From: Anaeramoeba flamelloides
Taxonomy: Eukaryota; Metamonada; Anaeramoebidae
Reading direction: 5' to 3'
DNA length: 64,000 nucleotides
Assembly: GCA_027625915.1 (NCBI GenBank)
Contig: JANTQA010000032.1
Location: forward strand, 14,338,001 to 14,402,000
In this document: positions 49,101 through 60,000 of the stretch, piece after piece
Position numbering within the stretch: position 1 is the stretch's first letter
Layout of the letters: each line of letters opens with the position of its first letter
Position numbers and translations under genes: made by a program
Notes under the pieces: generated by a model
The model's input: the letters and a program-made list of their open reading frames with translations, nothing else
Databases searched by the model: none
Told to the model about the DNA's origin: nothing

Positions 49101-52100
49101 AACATTTTGGTGATCGAGATTGATATTCAAAGAAAAATTCACTTCATAACCAAAAATAATTCAGAAAATCACTTTAAGGTCAATATAATTAAGCTATTTT
49201 AGATTTTAATTTTTCTAAGAATAAATTTAAAATAAGTTACTTTTACATTTGAGAAATTGTTATTCCAATAGTACAGTTAAAATTGAATTTCAATAACAAA
49301 TTCGTTCAATAGATTCTATCTTTGGAGTTATCAGATATAACAAAAGATAATAAATCTAGACTAATGTTTTCCAAAAGGACTTTGATGAAAAAAAGATGAA
49401 GATGAGAAAACCAAAAGTTTAAAATTTTCATATCTCCGAAAATAAAATAGCAAATAAGTGTGAAAGGTTTCAAGAATCCTTTTTTGATCTCTTCTCAAAT
49501 TTTTCGGCTCTTCATGTTCAAAATACAAGGGAAATTGAATTAGAAATTTTAATTCGTCTTTTTAGAGAAAATTCAACAAAATACATTCATAAATTAACTT
49601 TAATATAGAACACCTAATTTGAAAAGGACGAAGGATCCACAAAAATTCATATGATTAAAAAAAGTTTGAAGGGGTCCAAAAAAGAAAAATAATAATATTT
49701 TTAAAATCAACTTTTTAATCGTATTCTTTCAACAAGTCGCCTTACATGAAAGCCAAACTTTAAAGCAAAAATAAAATAAAAATAAAAGAAAAAACACCCA
49801 AGATTATTGAAAGATCTTTCATTCTAAAAGTTAAAAAGAATTCAAAATATTTTCATCGCTTTTTGAAAAAGCAAGTCACATAAATCACAGAAACCTTCAT
49901 CTCAAATTTTGATAACTTTTTTAATTTTTATTTTTCTAAAAAGTCAAATTTAGATACTTTGGTCTTTGTAATAATTCTAAATCAGTTTTAGAAGTTGGAT
50001 CCAAAATGATCAACTTTGAAATTATCGTAAACGAGAAGAGATTTTAAGTTTATAATTAAAAATAATTTCCCAGTAAAGAGTTTTAATAGAATCAAAATAT
50101 CACTTTTTCATAATTCATAAAATACATTTTTTTAACCAAAAATACTTGTTTGTTGTTAAAAAAGAAAATTAATCCTTTATTTTTTTTTTTTGGGAAGACT
50201 AAGAAGATTTGATTTAAGTCCAGAGATCAAATTCTTGGATCTTTGAAAAAAAAATGATTTTGTAAAAAAAAATTAAATTTTATAAATAAACCTTTGTGTA
50301 CATAAACATTTTTCACCAAGTGTTGTACAAAAAGAATCCAAAAAGTTTTCAAATGAATGATTGAATAAAAAAAAAAACATGGTATTTTTTTTTCTTTTGT
50401 AGATTAATAAAGTATTAACTATTAAAATCAAAATTTTAACTTTTGATAAAAATTTAATGATCTAAAGTATTTTTAATAGTTAAATTTTCATGACGAATTA
50501 ACGATTGTTAAAAATCATCTGATTATTATTATTTATTCAAACTATATTATTCAAACTAACATATTTATTAAATCTTGAGAAAAAATTTCAAATTTTAATT
50601 TTCAAAATTTCCTCTTTTAAATAGAACAAAAAATGCAAAATAAATTGTGATGTATGAAGAAATGTGATTCACGCATAGGGGTATTAATAATTATTTCCCT
50701 CAAAAAAAAAAAATGACAAGGCAGGAATTTGTTTCACCTGTGTATGTTAATTTTCTATCTTTATAGTTCAAAAAATAATTAAAAAAAAAAAAAATTGAGA
50801 CTTTTAAAAATTTTAATTACAATCTGAAGTAAAAAATTTGAAGAATTTATTTGATCCAGAAAGTTTCTAATAGCTTTTTTTGATTAATTTAAATGATAAG
50901 TAATTAATATTATTAACCTTCAACCACGGCATATTTTGAAAATCAAACGTTCTATGATTGCTTTAATTCCTTAAATGCCATTTTTGTTCCTTTGTTTGAT
51001 TTTTTAATGGGAAAAATTTTCTCAAGTTTTCTTTTGTTTAAAGATTTAGATTTAAAATTCCGAGGTAATAAACAAAAAATAATGGATCGATATTAAAATT
51101 AATAAAAAAAGGGGGGTATTTCAAATACAGTTAGAAAATTAAATACAAATTTAATGTTCGTTAATGTTAAGGGCTATCTGGATTTAAAGTGTCTGTATTT
51201 ATTGAAATTCATTTTATTCATCAATATTAGTCGTTTAATTTATTATCTGTTTACACAATTAAAAATTTTACCAATTTTGGAAATTTTGCATTTGAATCAA
51301 AATCATTTATTTGAATCAAAAAATTTTTGGAAAATTTACGAACTAATAAATACCAAAATCAAAAATTAATTTTTTTTAAACTCAAATGCCTCTATAACTT
51401 ATACATATTATATTCGAGTGTGTTTTTATTGACGTATCTTAAACTCCATAACACTTATAAATGAAGTAGAAAGACCTTCGCAGAATAGGGTTTTGGTTTT
51501 GGATCATTTTCAATTTACATTTTAGATTTGGTTATCAAAAAATAGTTTGTACAAATGTAAAAATTTTTAAAAAAACAATCTAAATTTTGAAAAATTTTCC
51601 GATTTCTATTGACTTAAAATTCTTTATGTTCGGTAAATATAAAGTTAAACATCAAGGAAATATTCAACGAACGTCAAATTCGGCAAATATTTTTAGTAAG
51701 CAATAAGGATCAAAATAATCCGATTTTTTTTTTCACATTTAATTTCCAAATAGCAGTATTTTACAAATATATTTTTTAGAGTTCTTTGAGCATTAAATCA
51801 CTAAAAGAATTCATCTTATATAACAAGGTACTTGGCTTTTGGGCCAGTACATAGCAAAGATAATCACAAACAATTAAAAAATTATTAAATTAAAGCCAGA
51901 GAATTAATGTTCAATTCAACTGGCTTCCAATCGATTTGTTTGCTTTAAAAATGATTAAATTTGTTAAATAGTAAAATTTTTTTGAAAAGGCAATCATTTT
52001 CAAAAAATTAATACCCAAAGTTTTCAAAAGTTGTAATAAAATAGTGTCAATCTAAATAAAAAAACTTTACTCATAAATTACAGCTGTTTTAAAAAGGGGA

Positions 52101-54489
52101 GAAGTAACATGTAAAATTTTGTTACTCAAAATGTTATGAATCATATTTCAAACAGCTTGAGCAGCAATTTTTAAAACTTTGAATTCATCACTTTTTTAAA
52201 ATGGCTATTTTATGACTTTGAGTTTCACTTTTTGAGAAGGATCAGAATTAATAGCTTAAGGGATTAGCGTCTACTACGGGAAAGTCTAAAATCAAAGCAT
52301 GTTGCAACTGGGTGTAAATAAGATTAGTGCTCCATTGTTCAAATGTCTCTAAAAATTCTAATTGAGAAAATAGCAAAAGTTGTATTCAATCAATTAAAAA
52401 TGATCCTTGCATTTGTAAAAAAAAACGAACAATTTTTAGAAAAAAACATTCATTTCTGAGATAAGTTGGAAGGTTGAGTCATCAATATTCGGACTTTAAA
52501 GTTGAAAAATATCTTTCTGTAAATTTATCTCGAAATATGTATATTAGTTGTTAAAAAATTCTATTTTGGAAAAAAAACTAATAATTTAACAAATAGATAT
52601 TATTTTTACCAATTATTTTAAAATATTGGGAAATAGAGTGACAATATAATTCGCTTTATAAAAAGGAAACTAAAATAATCAATTTTGGGTTTTTATGCTG
52701 ATACAATTATTGAGTAAATCTTGAAAGTAAAAAATTGAAAAAATAGTTACTTTTGGTGGTTCTGTAAATTGGTTTTTAAATACCTGAAACACTATTATTT
52801 TTGGGTTTCTCTTTTTCAGATTTGGAAAAGGAATTAAAAAAAAATTTTCAAAATTCAATTTTAATAATGATCCTTAGCAAAAAATGTAATAATTTCTTGT
52901 TTAATAATATTTAAAATAGATTTTTTTTTCAAGTCATTTGAACTATTTAGAACACTAGTATGATTAACTTTCAATAACAAAATCATTTAAATAGAGAAGA
53001 ATCTTGGATTACACCAATCCATTGGGGTAAATTTTACTCAAACATTTTACCATTTGATTTTTCATTTTTAGAATTTCTTATTTCATCATTGAACTTTCAG
53101 AAATCAATAAAGATTATGTTACTGAATGTTTATTATCGGTTTTTTTTTGGATTGTTTAATATCTAAGTCTTCTTGAAAAAAAGAAAAAAGATTATTAATT
53201 TGCACTATAGGGAATTAATATGTTTTACTTTTAATTACAACATACTTTAATTGTAGACGAATCTCTGGTGAGGCTACTTCCTTAAGAAATTTCATTACTA
53301 CTGATAAATTTAAATAAATATCTGAAAAGGTTTTGCTTCATTTTCCATTTTACAAAATTTTTTACACAAGCTTTGAATAAAGCATTTAATTTGTTTAAAT
53401 GTTAAGAAACTTTGTAAAATTAGTTTTCCTTCACAAAGATTCTTTCTCTTGAGTTTGTTTTAAAAGTTATGTTAATAGGATTAAAAAATGGAAAATGAAC
53501 TAAAAATTTTATGAAATTTATTTGAATTTATCAGTATCACTTTTTTTATATTTGACAAACTAGTGTTTGAATAATAAATGGATTAAATTTTCACTTCATT
53601 TTCCTGATTTTTCTTTTATAAATGGTATTTCCCAAACGAAGTAGATTGAAATTTGTTCTGTCCTGATTTGTTTGGTCCTTTTTTTAGATAGCTAGATATT
53701 AGGTGAGTTTTGAATTCTAATTGAAGCAAATATTTCAGAATTAAAAAAAAGAAATTGGTTTGCTAAAATTTGATCCCTTTTAAATTTCAAGTACCATTAT
53801 CAAGTAATCATCACCATTAATTTCTCGATCCTCAATATTCTGTTTTTCCAATGAAATGCTTTTCCAATGGGTTGTATAAGGGTACACAAATGAGGAAGGA
53901 AAAAAATTGAATAAAGCCGTTTTAAAAAAGTATGAACAAAAAATTATTTAAAAAAGCATGCACTAAAAATAGTTCCATTGAAGTTTGTTGACTTTTTTAA
54001 AGATCCTTTTGAAAACTTTTTTGTCATGCTTTTTTAAAATGAATTTACGATTTTTACTAATTAACGTCAAGTCCTAAGTTTTGTTAAATCAAAATTGAAT
54101 TATTTTTGAACTGTATTTTAAGATCGAAAAATAGAAAAAGAAAAAGAAAAAGAAAAAAAAAAGAGAAATAATTTTATTTTTCTTTTTTACAAAAAGTAAA
54201 AGTTTGTTTTTAAAAAAGGGTGGTGTGTATTTGTTGAACTAATATTACGATCTAAGAGAAAAAAACAAAATTACAAACCTGGCATAAGTACGTGATCCAT
54301 TTTAAATACCTCATTTTGTGGGTGTTTTACTTTGTATTTTTGTTGAGATGTTTTTGAGTCCAAAATATCAACAATTTTCCCTTTGCTGATAGCGATACAT
54401 GAATTTTTTAAAACAGTTCGTTTTGGAATGATTGGAAGAATATATTTGGAGTGAATTAATAAATCTACAGTTGTTTTGGTAATACTCAT
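43194..54489 (-). CDS. mtaD: 5-methylthioadenosine/S-adenosylhomocysteine deaminase-type amidohydrolase, three exons with a 34-nt microexon
   Basis: Exons 54489-54279, 48152-48119 (34 nt) and 44325-43194 join in phase (HVLMPG|LINAHTHTPM|NILKGYADD) to give about 458 aa, the normal family length. Visible motifs: LINAHTHTPM with metal ligands His76 and His78, GYADDLSLGDWL, LAGHAPYTVNDD, LNVHLHETPEA (His ligand), IAIHMTDL (His ligand), HCPVSNLKLASG and ALGTDSSCSNNNLDMFEEM (Asp ligand), then the C-terminal beta segment GSIEKGKLADIIAID. Enzymes of this group deaminate S-adenosylhomocysteine, methylthioadenosine or adenosine, feeding the methionine/purine salvage cycle in the cytosol; exact substrate is not predictable by eye. 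Related TRZ/ATZ amidohydrolases or guanine deaminase are alternatives. Introns of 6.1 and 3.8 kb are full of repeats. The family is mainly prokaryotic, so ancient transfer is possible, but the introns show it is a host gene now. Confidence 0.88.
44595..45640 (+). repeat. Dispersed repeat R3, copy 3 (with ~600-bp insertion), in deaminase intron 2
   Basis: Starts like copies 1 and 2 (TTTTTGATACT, GCAAAAGATCATG, AAATACCAATAAACATTC, GTAATGCCTTTTAAAATA). It is then interrupted at about 44775-45370 and resumes with AAAATCCCTGTTTGCTCATT, TTTCTTTGGTTTTTGATTTT and TTATTTCAGGTGAGCCA. Confidence 0.6.
46735..47345. repeat. Palindromic module array P, block 1 (deaminase intron 2)
   Basis: Built from short inverted units. 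Module A: repeated AAAAACCTAACGAAAAT, ATAGATTTTC and AATAAATAGAAAACTC with their complement TTAGGTTTTTTTGAGTTTTC in the left half. Module B: hairpin of AATTAAGAGAAAATTTATTT with TTTTCTTTTTATTTCTTC. Module C: hairpin TTTTCCAGAATTTAAAAGAA with TTCTTTTTAATTCCGGAAAA near the right end. At least five degenerate A units are present. About 770 bp from the microexon. Confidence 0.8.
48119..48152 (-). other. 34-nt microexon encoding the HTH metal-binding motif of the deaminase
   Basis: On the minus strand: acceptor CTGAATAG, then GT-TTA-ATT-AAC-GCA-CAC and six more codon positions, then donor GTAAGT. Starts after phase 1 and ends with two bases, exactly matching exon 1 (ends with one base of Gly) and exon 3 (starts with one base completing Asn). 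Encodes LINAHTHTPM, the expected block between MPG and the GYADD block. Skipping it would both shift the frame and remove two metal ligands. Confidence 0.92.
48440..49020. repeat. Palindromic module array P, block 2 (deaminase intron 1)
   Basis: Same modules as block 1 in the order B, A, C, B. Shared runs include GAAAACCTCAAAAAAACCTA, AGAACACTTC, AAAAACCTAACGAAAATCTA and the module-C arms TTTTCCAGAATTCAAAAGAA / TTCTTTTAAATTCTGAAAAA. It begins about 290 bp beyond the microexon, on its other side from block 1. Confidence 0.8.
52256..53285 (+). mobile_element. Non-autonomous element N1, copy A (deaminase intron 1)
   Basis: About 1 kb, matching 59084-59852 along its length: TTAAGGGATTAG start, TCAATTAAAAATGATCCTTG, TCGCTTTATAAAAA, AAAATAGTTACTTTTGG, CAGATTTGGAAAAGGAATTA, TAGACGAATCT end. 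Copy B has recognisable inverted ends (AAGGGATTAGTG / CACTAATCCCT); here the right end is more diverged. Some 200 bp near 53000-53200 has no counterpart. No transposase frame. Confidence 0.7.
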
Positions 54490-57003
54490 TTTGTGTTGAA
54501 AGTTTAGAAAAATGAATAATTTTGGAAAGTAAATAATGTCATTTTTAAAAATGAAAAATCCTATTTTAGTTTCAAATTTGGGACCAGGTTGAAACGTAAC
54601 GAGAGAATTTTCATCTTATTCTTCTCTTTGAGTTTTACTTTTACGTTTTTTGTTGAACATACCATAACATTTGTAAATTTGAATTTAATAGATTTTCATT
54701 GATCCATAATGGCAGAAAAATAGGATTTTTTGTTTTCCTATTATTAGTATTTGAATTTTAAATGGGAAAGATTTTTACTTCATTTTCAATTTCCTTTTTC
54801 AAAAAAAGCCACAAATTACTACCTACCTTTTTGTTTGAGTACTCTATTTATAAAAAGGAATAAATGGAAAAGAATGTGAAAATTCTATCCCATTTATTAT
54901 TCAAATATCAGTATATTAAGTAAGAGATTGAACAACAAAAAAACCTTACGAAAAAATATCATTAGATAAACTATTGTTTTGTTTAACCCACCATTTTGCC
55001 GTTAATCATTTATTTTTTCTTTTTTTAATTGATCTTTTTTTTCATTTAGTGTTTTGGTTTCCACACTTAAAAAGAGTCATAGTCGCCTATTAGCTTAAAA
55101 ATCAAAATTAACACAATAAACTGTAAAAATATTACAGACAAAAGAGAGAAAAAAGTAATAAAAACACATGTCATAACTGTAATTATTTTTTAAGTCATCT
55201 AAACAATTATTTTACTAAAAATAAAAAGCTCAATTCGATACAAAGTAAGTACTATATCAAAAAAATTTTCAGAACTTTTAGAGATCACATTATTGAACAT
55301 TTAAAAATCTTAGAGTTTCTATTCTTTTATTCTTCAGAACACAGGTTATGGGGTTAAACTGTATGTCTTTGATTTATTTATCGAATCCTTTCGGATCTAT
55401 TGCCCAAAATTTTCCAATTTAAAGAGCAAAAAAGTGGAGAAATTCAATCAAAAATGAATTTTTATTCGGTTTTTAAATTCATAAAAATCATGTAGAGTGT
55501 GTTAAATAATCCGTTTTTGGTTTTTAATTATGTTTTTGAAAAATGTTTGTATTGTTTTTGTAAATAATTGTTGTTTTTTTTTTTTAATAGAGTGTTTTTT
55601 TGTTTTTAATTGTTGTTTTTGAAATTTATTCTATTGTTTATTAAAAATACAGTTAAGTAAAACTTTCTTTTACAAATTAAACAGTATTTACAATAGTACT
55701 TTTTACCAAATCATCGTTCCACGATATTCCAACTTCATTCATCTATTTTTGAACTAACCCAATCAAATTTATACAAACTTGTTACCAAAAAATAAAACCA
55801 CTAAATCTTTCAATTTGATCGGAAAAAAAACAACAAAAAAAAGATAAAGATTTTTCTGAAAAACTGTTTATTATCTATCGAAATGTGTAAAATGATTTCA
55901 AAATTTTTCAATTTTTTTGAAAAAGAAATGATCCCAAAATTTTCACTTTATTTTCAATTTTTACCTTTAGCCAATAGCCTTAAAATCATCTCTTGTAATT
56001 GGTGAACTTTTATTTATTTAACTGGTTCTTTTTTGTGAGGTTTATTATCGGCTAACCAAGAATCCTAGATGAAACAATATTCCAGAATAGAAAAAAAAGT
56101 TAATCAGCTGAAATTTTATACCAATAAAATTCAACATGAGCTTTGGCTAAAAATTTATAAAATAAGGTTTTATAATGAGAGTGAATTATATCTCTCAATA
56201 TATCAATTCTCATTGATTAGAAAAAGATCTTTGGGTTTTTTATTCTATTCAAAAAAAAATTATTTTGTAGTATTCTTTGAAAAAAATTTTTGATTATATC
56301 TTGATGAAAGTACAATACTATTGCCAATACATACTTCACTGTTAAAAATCAAGACACTCTTGAAAACTTTCCATTGAAACAACAATTAATAACATAAAAC
56401 ACCATTCGACAATTTTCGAAACAACAATTAAAAACCAAAAAATTCCAAAACAACAATAAAAACTTGAAAAAAAATATTTATTGAAGTCAACTCGGATTAT
56501 TGAACAAACTGTAGGATAAAACTTTTCAAATGTACTAAATAAATCCATAACCACCAAAAACTGATCTTTGTAAAAAAAAGCAATTTTTTTCTCACATGTT
56601 TACTTTCAATGAAATTCAAATGATAAAAAGAAATTATTACAATTTTAGAAACTCTTGAATTGGTATTTTTCAGAATTTTCTTTATCTGGGATTAAATTTA
56701 CCATAACCTTAAAAAGAAAGTTATTTTGCAAAAAAATTTTCTTTTTGATTGTTGTTTGCATTTTAAATTGACTTGAACTTTTTTTCCCTTTTTTTCTTCA
56801 TAGTTAAAGAATTATTCTTTGAGAATTTACGGTTAAACAAGTGATTTTTGAACGAAAAGTCTTGAATATCAATTTTTTATGATTGCTACCCCAGACATAA
56901 GATTAAAATCATTTCAAGATTCGATATAACTTTTTGTAAAAAAAAAACTTTTTGTGTGAAAAAAAAAAAATTATTTTTTCAAACTTTTTTTCCACAATTA
57001 AAA
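54490..57003. other. Divergent intergenic region between the deaminase and CS-Sel1 genes
   Basis: Both genes start at its edges, so it should contain two promoters; I recognise no motif. Contents: a MITE at 54735-54915 and a loosely inverted pair. In that pair 55490-55640 has GTTTTTAATTGTTGTTTTTG units and 56340-56530 carries the complementary AACAACAATTAAAAACC units. The 74-codon frame at 56069-56293 has no recognisable features. Confidence 0.45.
54735..54915. mobile_element. MITE family M2, copy with both ends
   Basis: Left TATTTGAATTTTAAATGGGA and a TACTTCATTTTC segment; the right end read in complement gives TATTTGAATAATAAATGGGA and TTTTCACATTC. About 175 bp with ~45-bp inverted arms. 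Further copies or ends lie at 60115-60375, 58280-58675, 60560-60660, 53560-53610 and 1700-1750. Confidence 0.7.
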
Positions 57004-60000
57004 ATGACAAGCCGAGTTAAAGAATACAATGTTGTTGAAAACCCAGACTCAGTAATTTTTTCTTTTGAAGTCGAAGATGGTGTTTCTGATGATGATCTTG
57101 AGATCACCTTTTATGATAATGCCATTGTTGCAGGACTAAATTCAGAAACAGCGATCATCGAGGGAACACTTTATGACGAAATTGATCCAAATATGTCTTC
57201 GTACACGATCTCTGGTAACGAGGTGCTAATAACGGTTAAAAAAAAAACAAACAATAAACAATTTAAAGTCTTTATAAAGGACAAATTCAATGGCAGAATT
57301 GATCCACATTCTGCCTTCTTGCTATCCATTTACCTGATCCATAAGGGTGATCAAGAGCAATCATTAGAGCACCTTAAATACGCTGCAGATCTTGGCCACA
57401 GTTCAGCTGTTTATACATATGCAATTGCCCATGAACATTTCGAGTTTTATGGAGTAAAGCCAAATCGTGAAATCGCCTTGAAATATTTTAAAATCTCTTC
57501 AGAGATGGGCAACCCTGTTTCTCAATACTTGTACTTTTTTTCTTTTTCTTTTTCTTTTTCTTTTCAATTCAAACCCTTTATTTTCTCCTTTTACATTTTT
57601 ATTTTCTTGTTTTTTATTTTAATTTTTTTTCTTCTCTTCTTTTCTTTTCTGTTCTGTTTTGTTCTTTTCTGTTCTATTCTCTTCTTTTTTCAACTCTAAA
57701 TTCTAATTCCATGTTTTTTTTTTTGTTATAGTATGGGATCCTTTTATGAAGAAGGACGAGATTGTGAAAAAGATATTAAAAAGGCTATCTCATATTTTGA
57801 AAAATCTGAAAAATCAAAATTCTTTCAGGCTTCCCATCGTTTGGGAGTAATTTACAAAGATGGAACTGGCGGAATTGAAAAGGACTACAAACGTGCGCTT
57901 GAGTATTTTACTGTTGGCGTTCAAAATGGATTTCCAGATTCCTTCATTGAAATAGGTAAATATCATTCCTCAAAAAGATGATCCTTTTCTTGTTTTTTGA
58001 TTAAAGTGTGTATTTTGTTTTTAATTTCCTTGTCAATTTTCACAGAAGCAATTTTTTAACTTTGGTTGGACAAAAATTTAGTCAAAACAAGAATAGAAAT
58101 TATTAACAGACTTTTTTCAAAAAAAAAAACTTTATTATTGTTAAAGTAATTTTAAATAGTACGACCAAAACAGTTTTTAAGCAAGTTCTGAGAATCGGTC
58201 GATTGGCTTTGTTATCTGTTTGAAAGATGCCTTTGCAAACTTTTTTGTTCACACTTTTTGACAATGGGTTGGCTCCTTATATTTGCCTAATAAACAAGAA
58301 AAAATCTTCATTTCATTTTTTTTTTTTTCATGGACACACTAGGGGTTTACTTGAGGTAGGTTGAAATTTGTCACAATACTGTTAATTTCAAAATCAAGAG
58401 ATTAAAATTTTCATTCGGCTTTCCAAAACAATCACATGCCAAGAATTCAAATAAATCATAAAAGCATCCAATACTAAAAAGTTGAATTAATAATCCAAGC
58501 TTCTTTTAAGAATATTAAAAATTTGAAATCTTACTTGATTTAAAAAATCTTTTTTTGGAAACCTCTATGAAAAATTTGTTTGACTTATTTTCGAACAAAT
58601 AGGATTTGAAAAAAAAAAAAAACAAAATGAAGTGAAGATTTTTTCCAATTTATTAGGTGTAAACAAGTAGTATTTTTTTCTTTTACTAGTTTGCCATTAT
58701 CATTCCTGAAAAAAAGTGTCAAATTAAAAAAATTTCTCAAATCGATTTGATTTAAAAATGGTAGTAAAAGTTATTATTTTGAAATATTATTTTGCTTATT
58801 TTACAAGTTATTAAGAATATTTGAGATAAATTTAAAAACAAAAAGAAAAAAAGAAAATTGCGTTTGTGGGACCACGGCACTTTCACAAAAAGTTTGGTTT
58901 AAATATGATAAAAAATCATTTAACATTGAAACAAAAAATTTATTATTTTGTACATAGATACTTTCTCGTCTTTAGCAAATTGTATTTGTTGCAATTTTTT
59001 ATTTAATTGAAAAAACTTCATGAAGTTGAAGATTAATCTCTTTTGTTCGATTTTGTAATTACTTTGGCTGGATTTTCCCACACTAAGGGATTAGTGTCTA
59101 CCAAGGAGAAATCCAAAATTAAAGTGTGCTGTTATTGGGGATGTAAATCAAATTAGTTCACCATGATTCAAATTTCTCTAAAAAATCGATTCGTCAAATA
59201 GTACTATTTCTTGATCCTCATCAATTAAAAATGATCCTTGTATTAGTAAAAAACCCAAAGAATTTTGGAAAAAAATCTGCATTTCACCCAAATTTAAAGG
59301 TTGAATTATCAATATTCAAGTACTCCAAAGTTATAAATTATCTTTCTTAAATTTGTCGTGAAATGGTAGATTAGTTGCTAAAAAATTCAATTTTTTTTAA
59401 AAATGAAATAATTAACCAATAAATTCTTTTTGGCCAATTATTTCTCAAATTTTGGAAATATATTGATAATACAACTCGCTTTATAAAAAAGGAAAAATTA
59501 AACTAATCAGTATTTGTGTTTTTTATATGTTAATAATTACTAAGTTAATCTTTGAAATTAAAAAATCAAAAAATAGTTACTTTTGGAAGTTCTAAACATT
59601 CGTTTATTAAATACTGGAACAGTATTATTTTGTGTTTATCTTTTTAGATTTGGAAAAGGAATTAAAAAAAAAATTCCAAAAATGACTATTTTTTTAATTG
59701 TGATCTGAGCAAAAAATCCAATAATTTAATGTACAATAATATTTATAATTGTTTTTTTAGAGCCCTTTGGGCAATTTAGCACCGATAACATTTATAATAA
59801 ATTACAACGCACTTTAATAATAGACGAATCTATGGTGGCACTAATCCCTCAACAACAATCTAAATCCAGATCTTTAAAATTTTTTTTCAAATCGAATCAT
59901 ATTTAAATTAAAAAAACTCTACCTTGAAAAAAAAAGCTTTCAAAAAGAAAAAAAAATTGTCCTTATTAGATACAATGTTATTAGATTATGAGGTATGATG

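Noticed and set aside
57531-57699. Continuation of the first CS-Sel1 exon
   Set aside because: The frame stays open but becomes Phe/Leu/Ser from a CTTTTT repeat. A donor at 57531 and an acceptor at 57731 restore the Sel1 repeat in phase.
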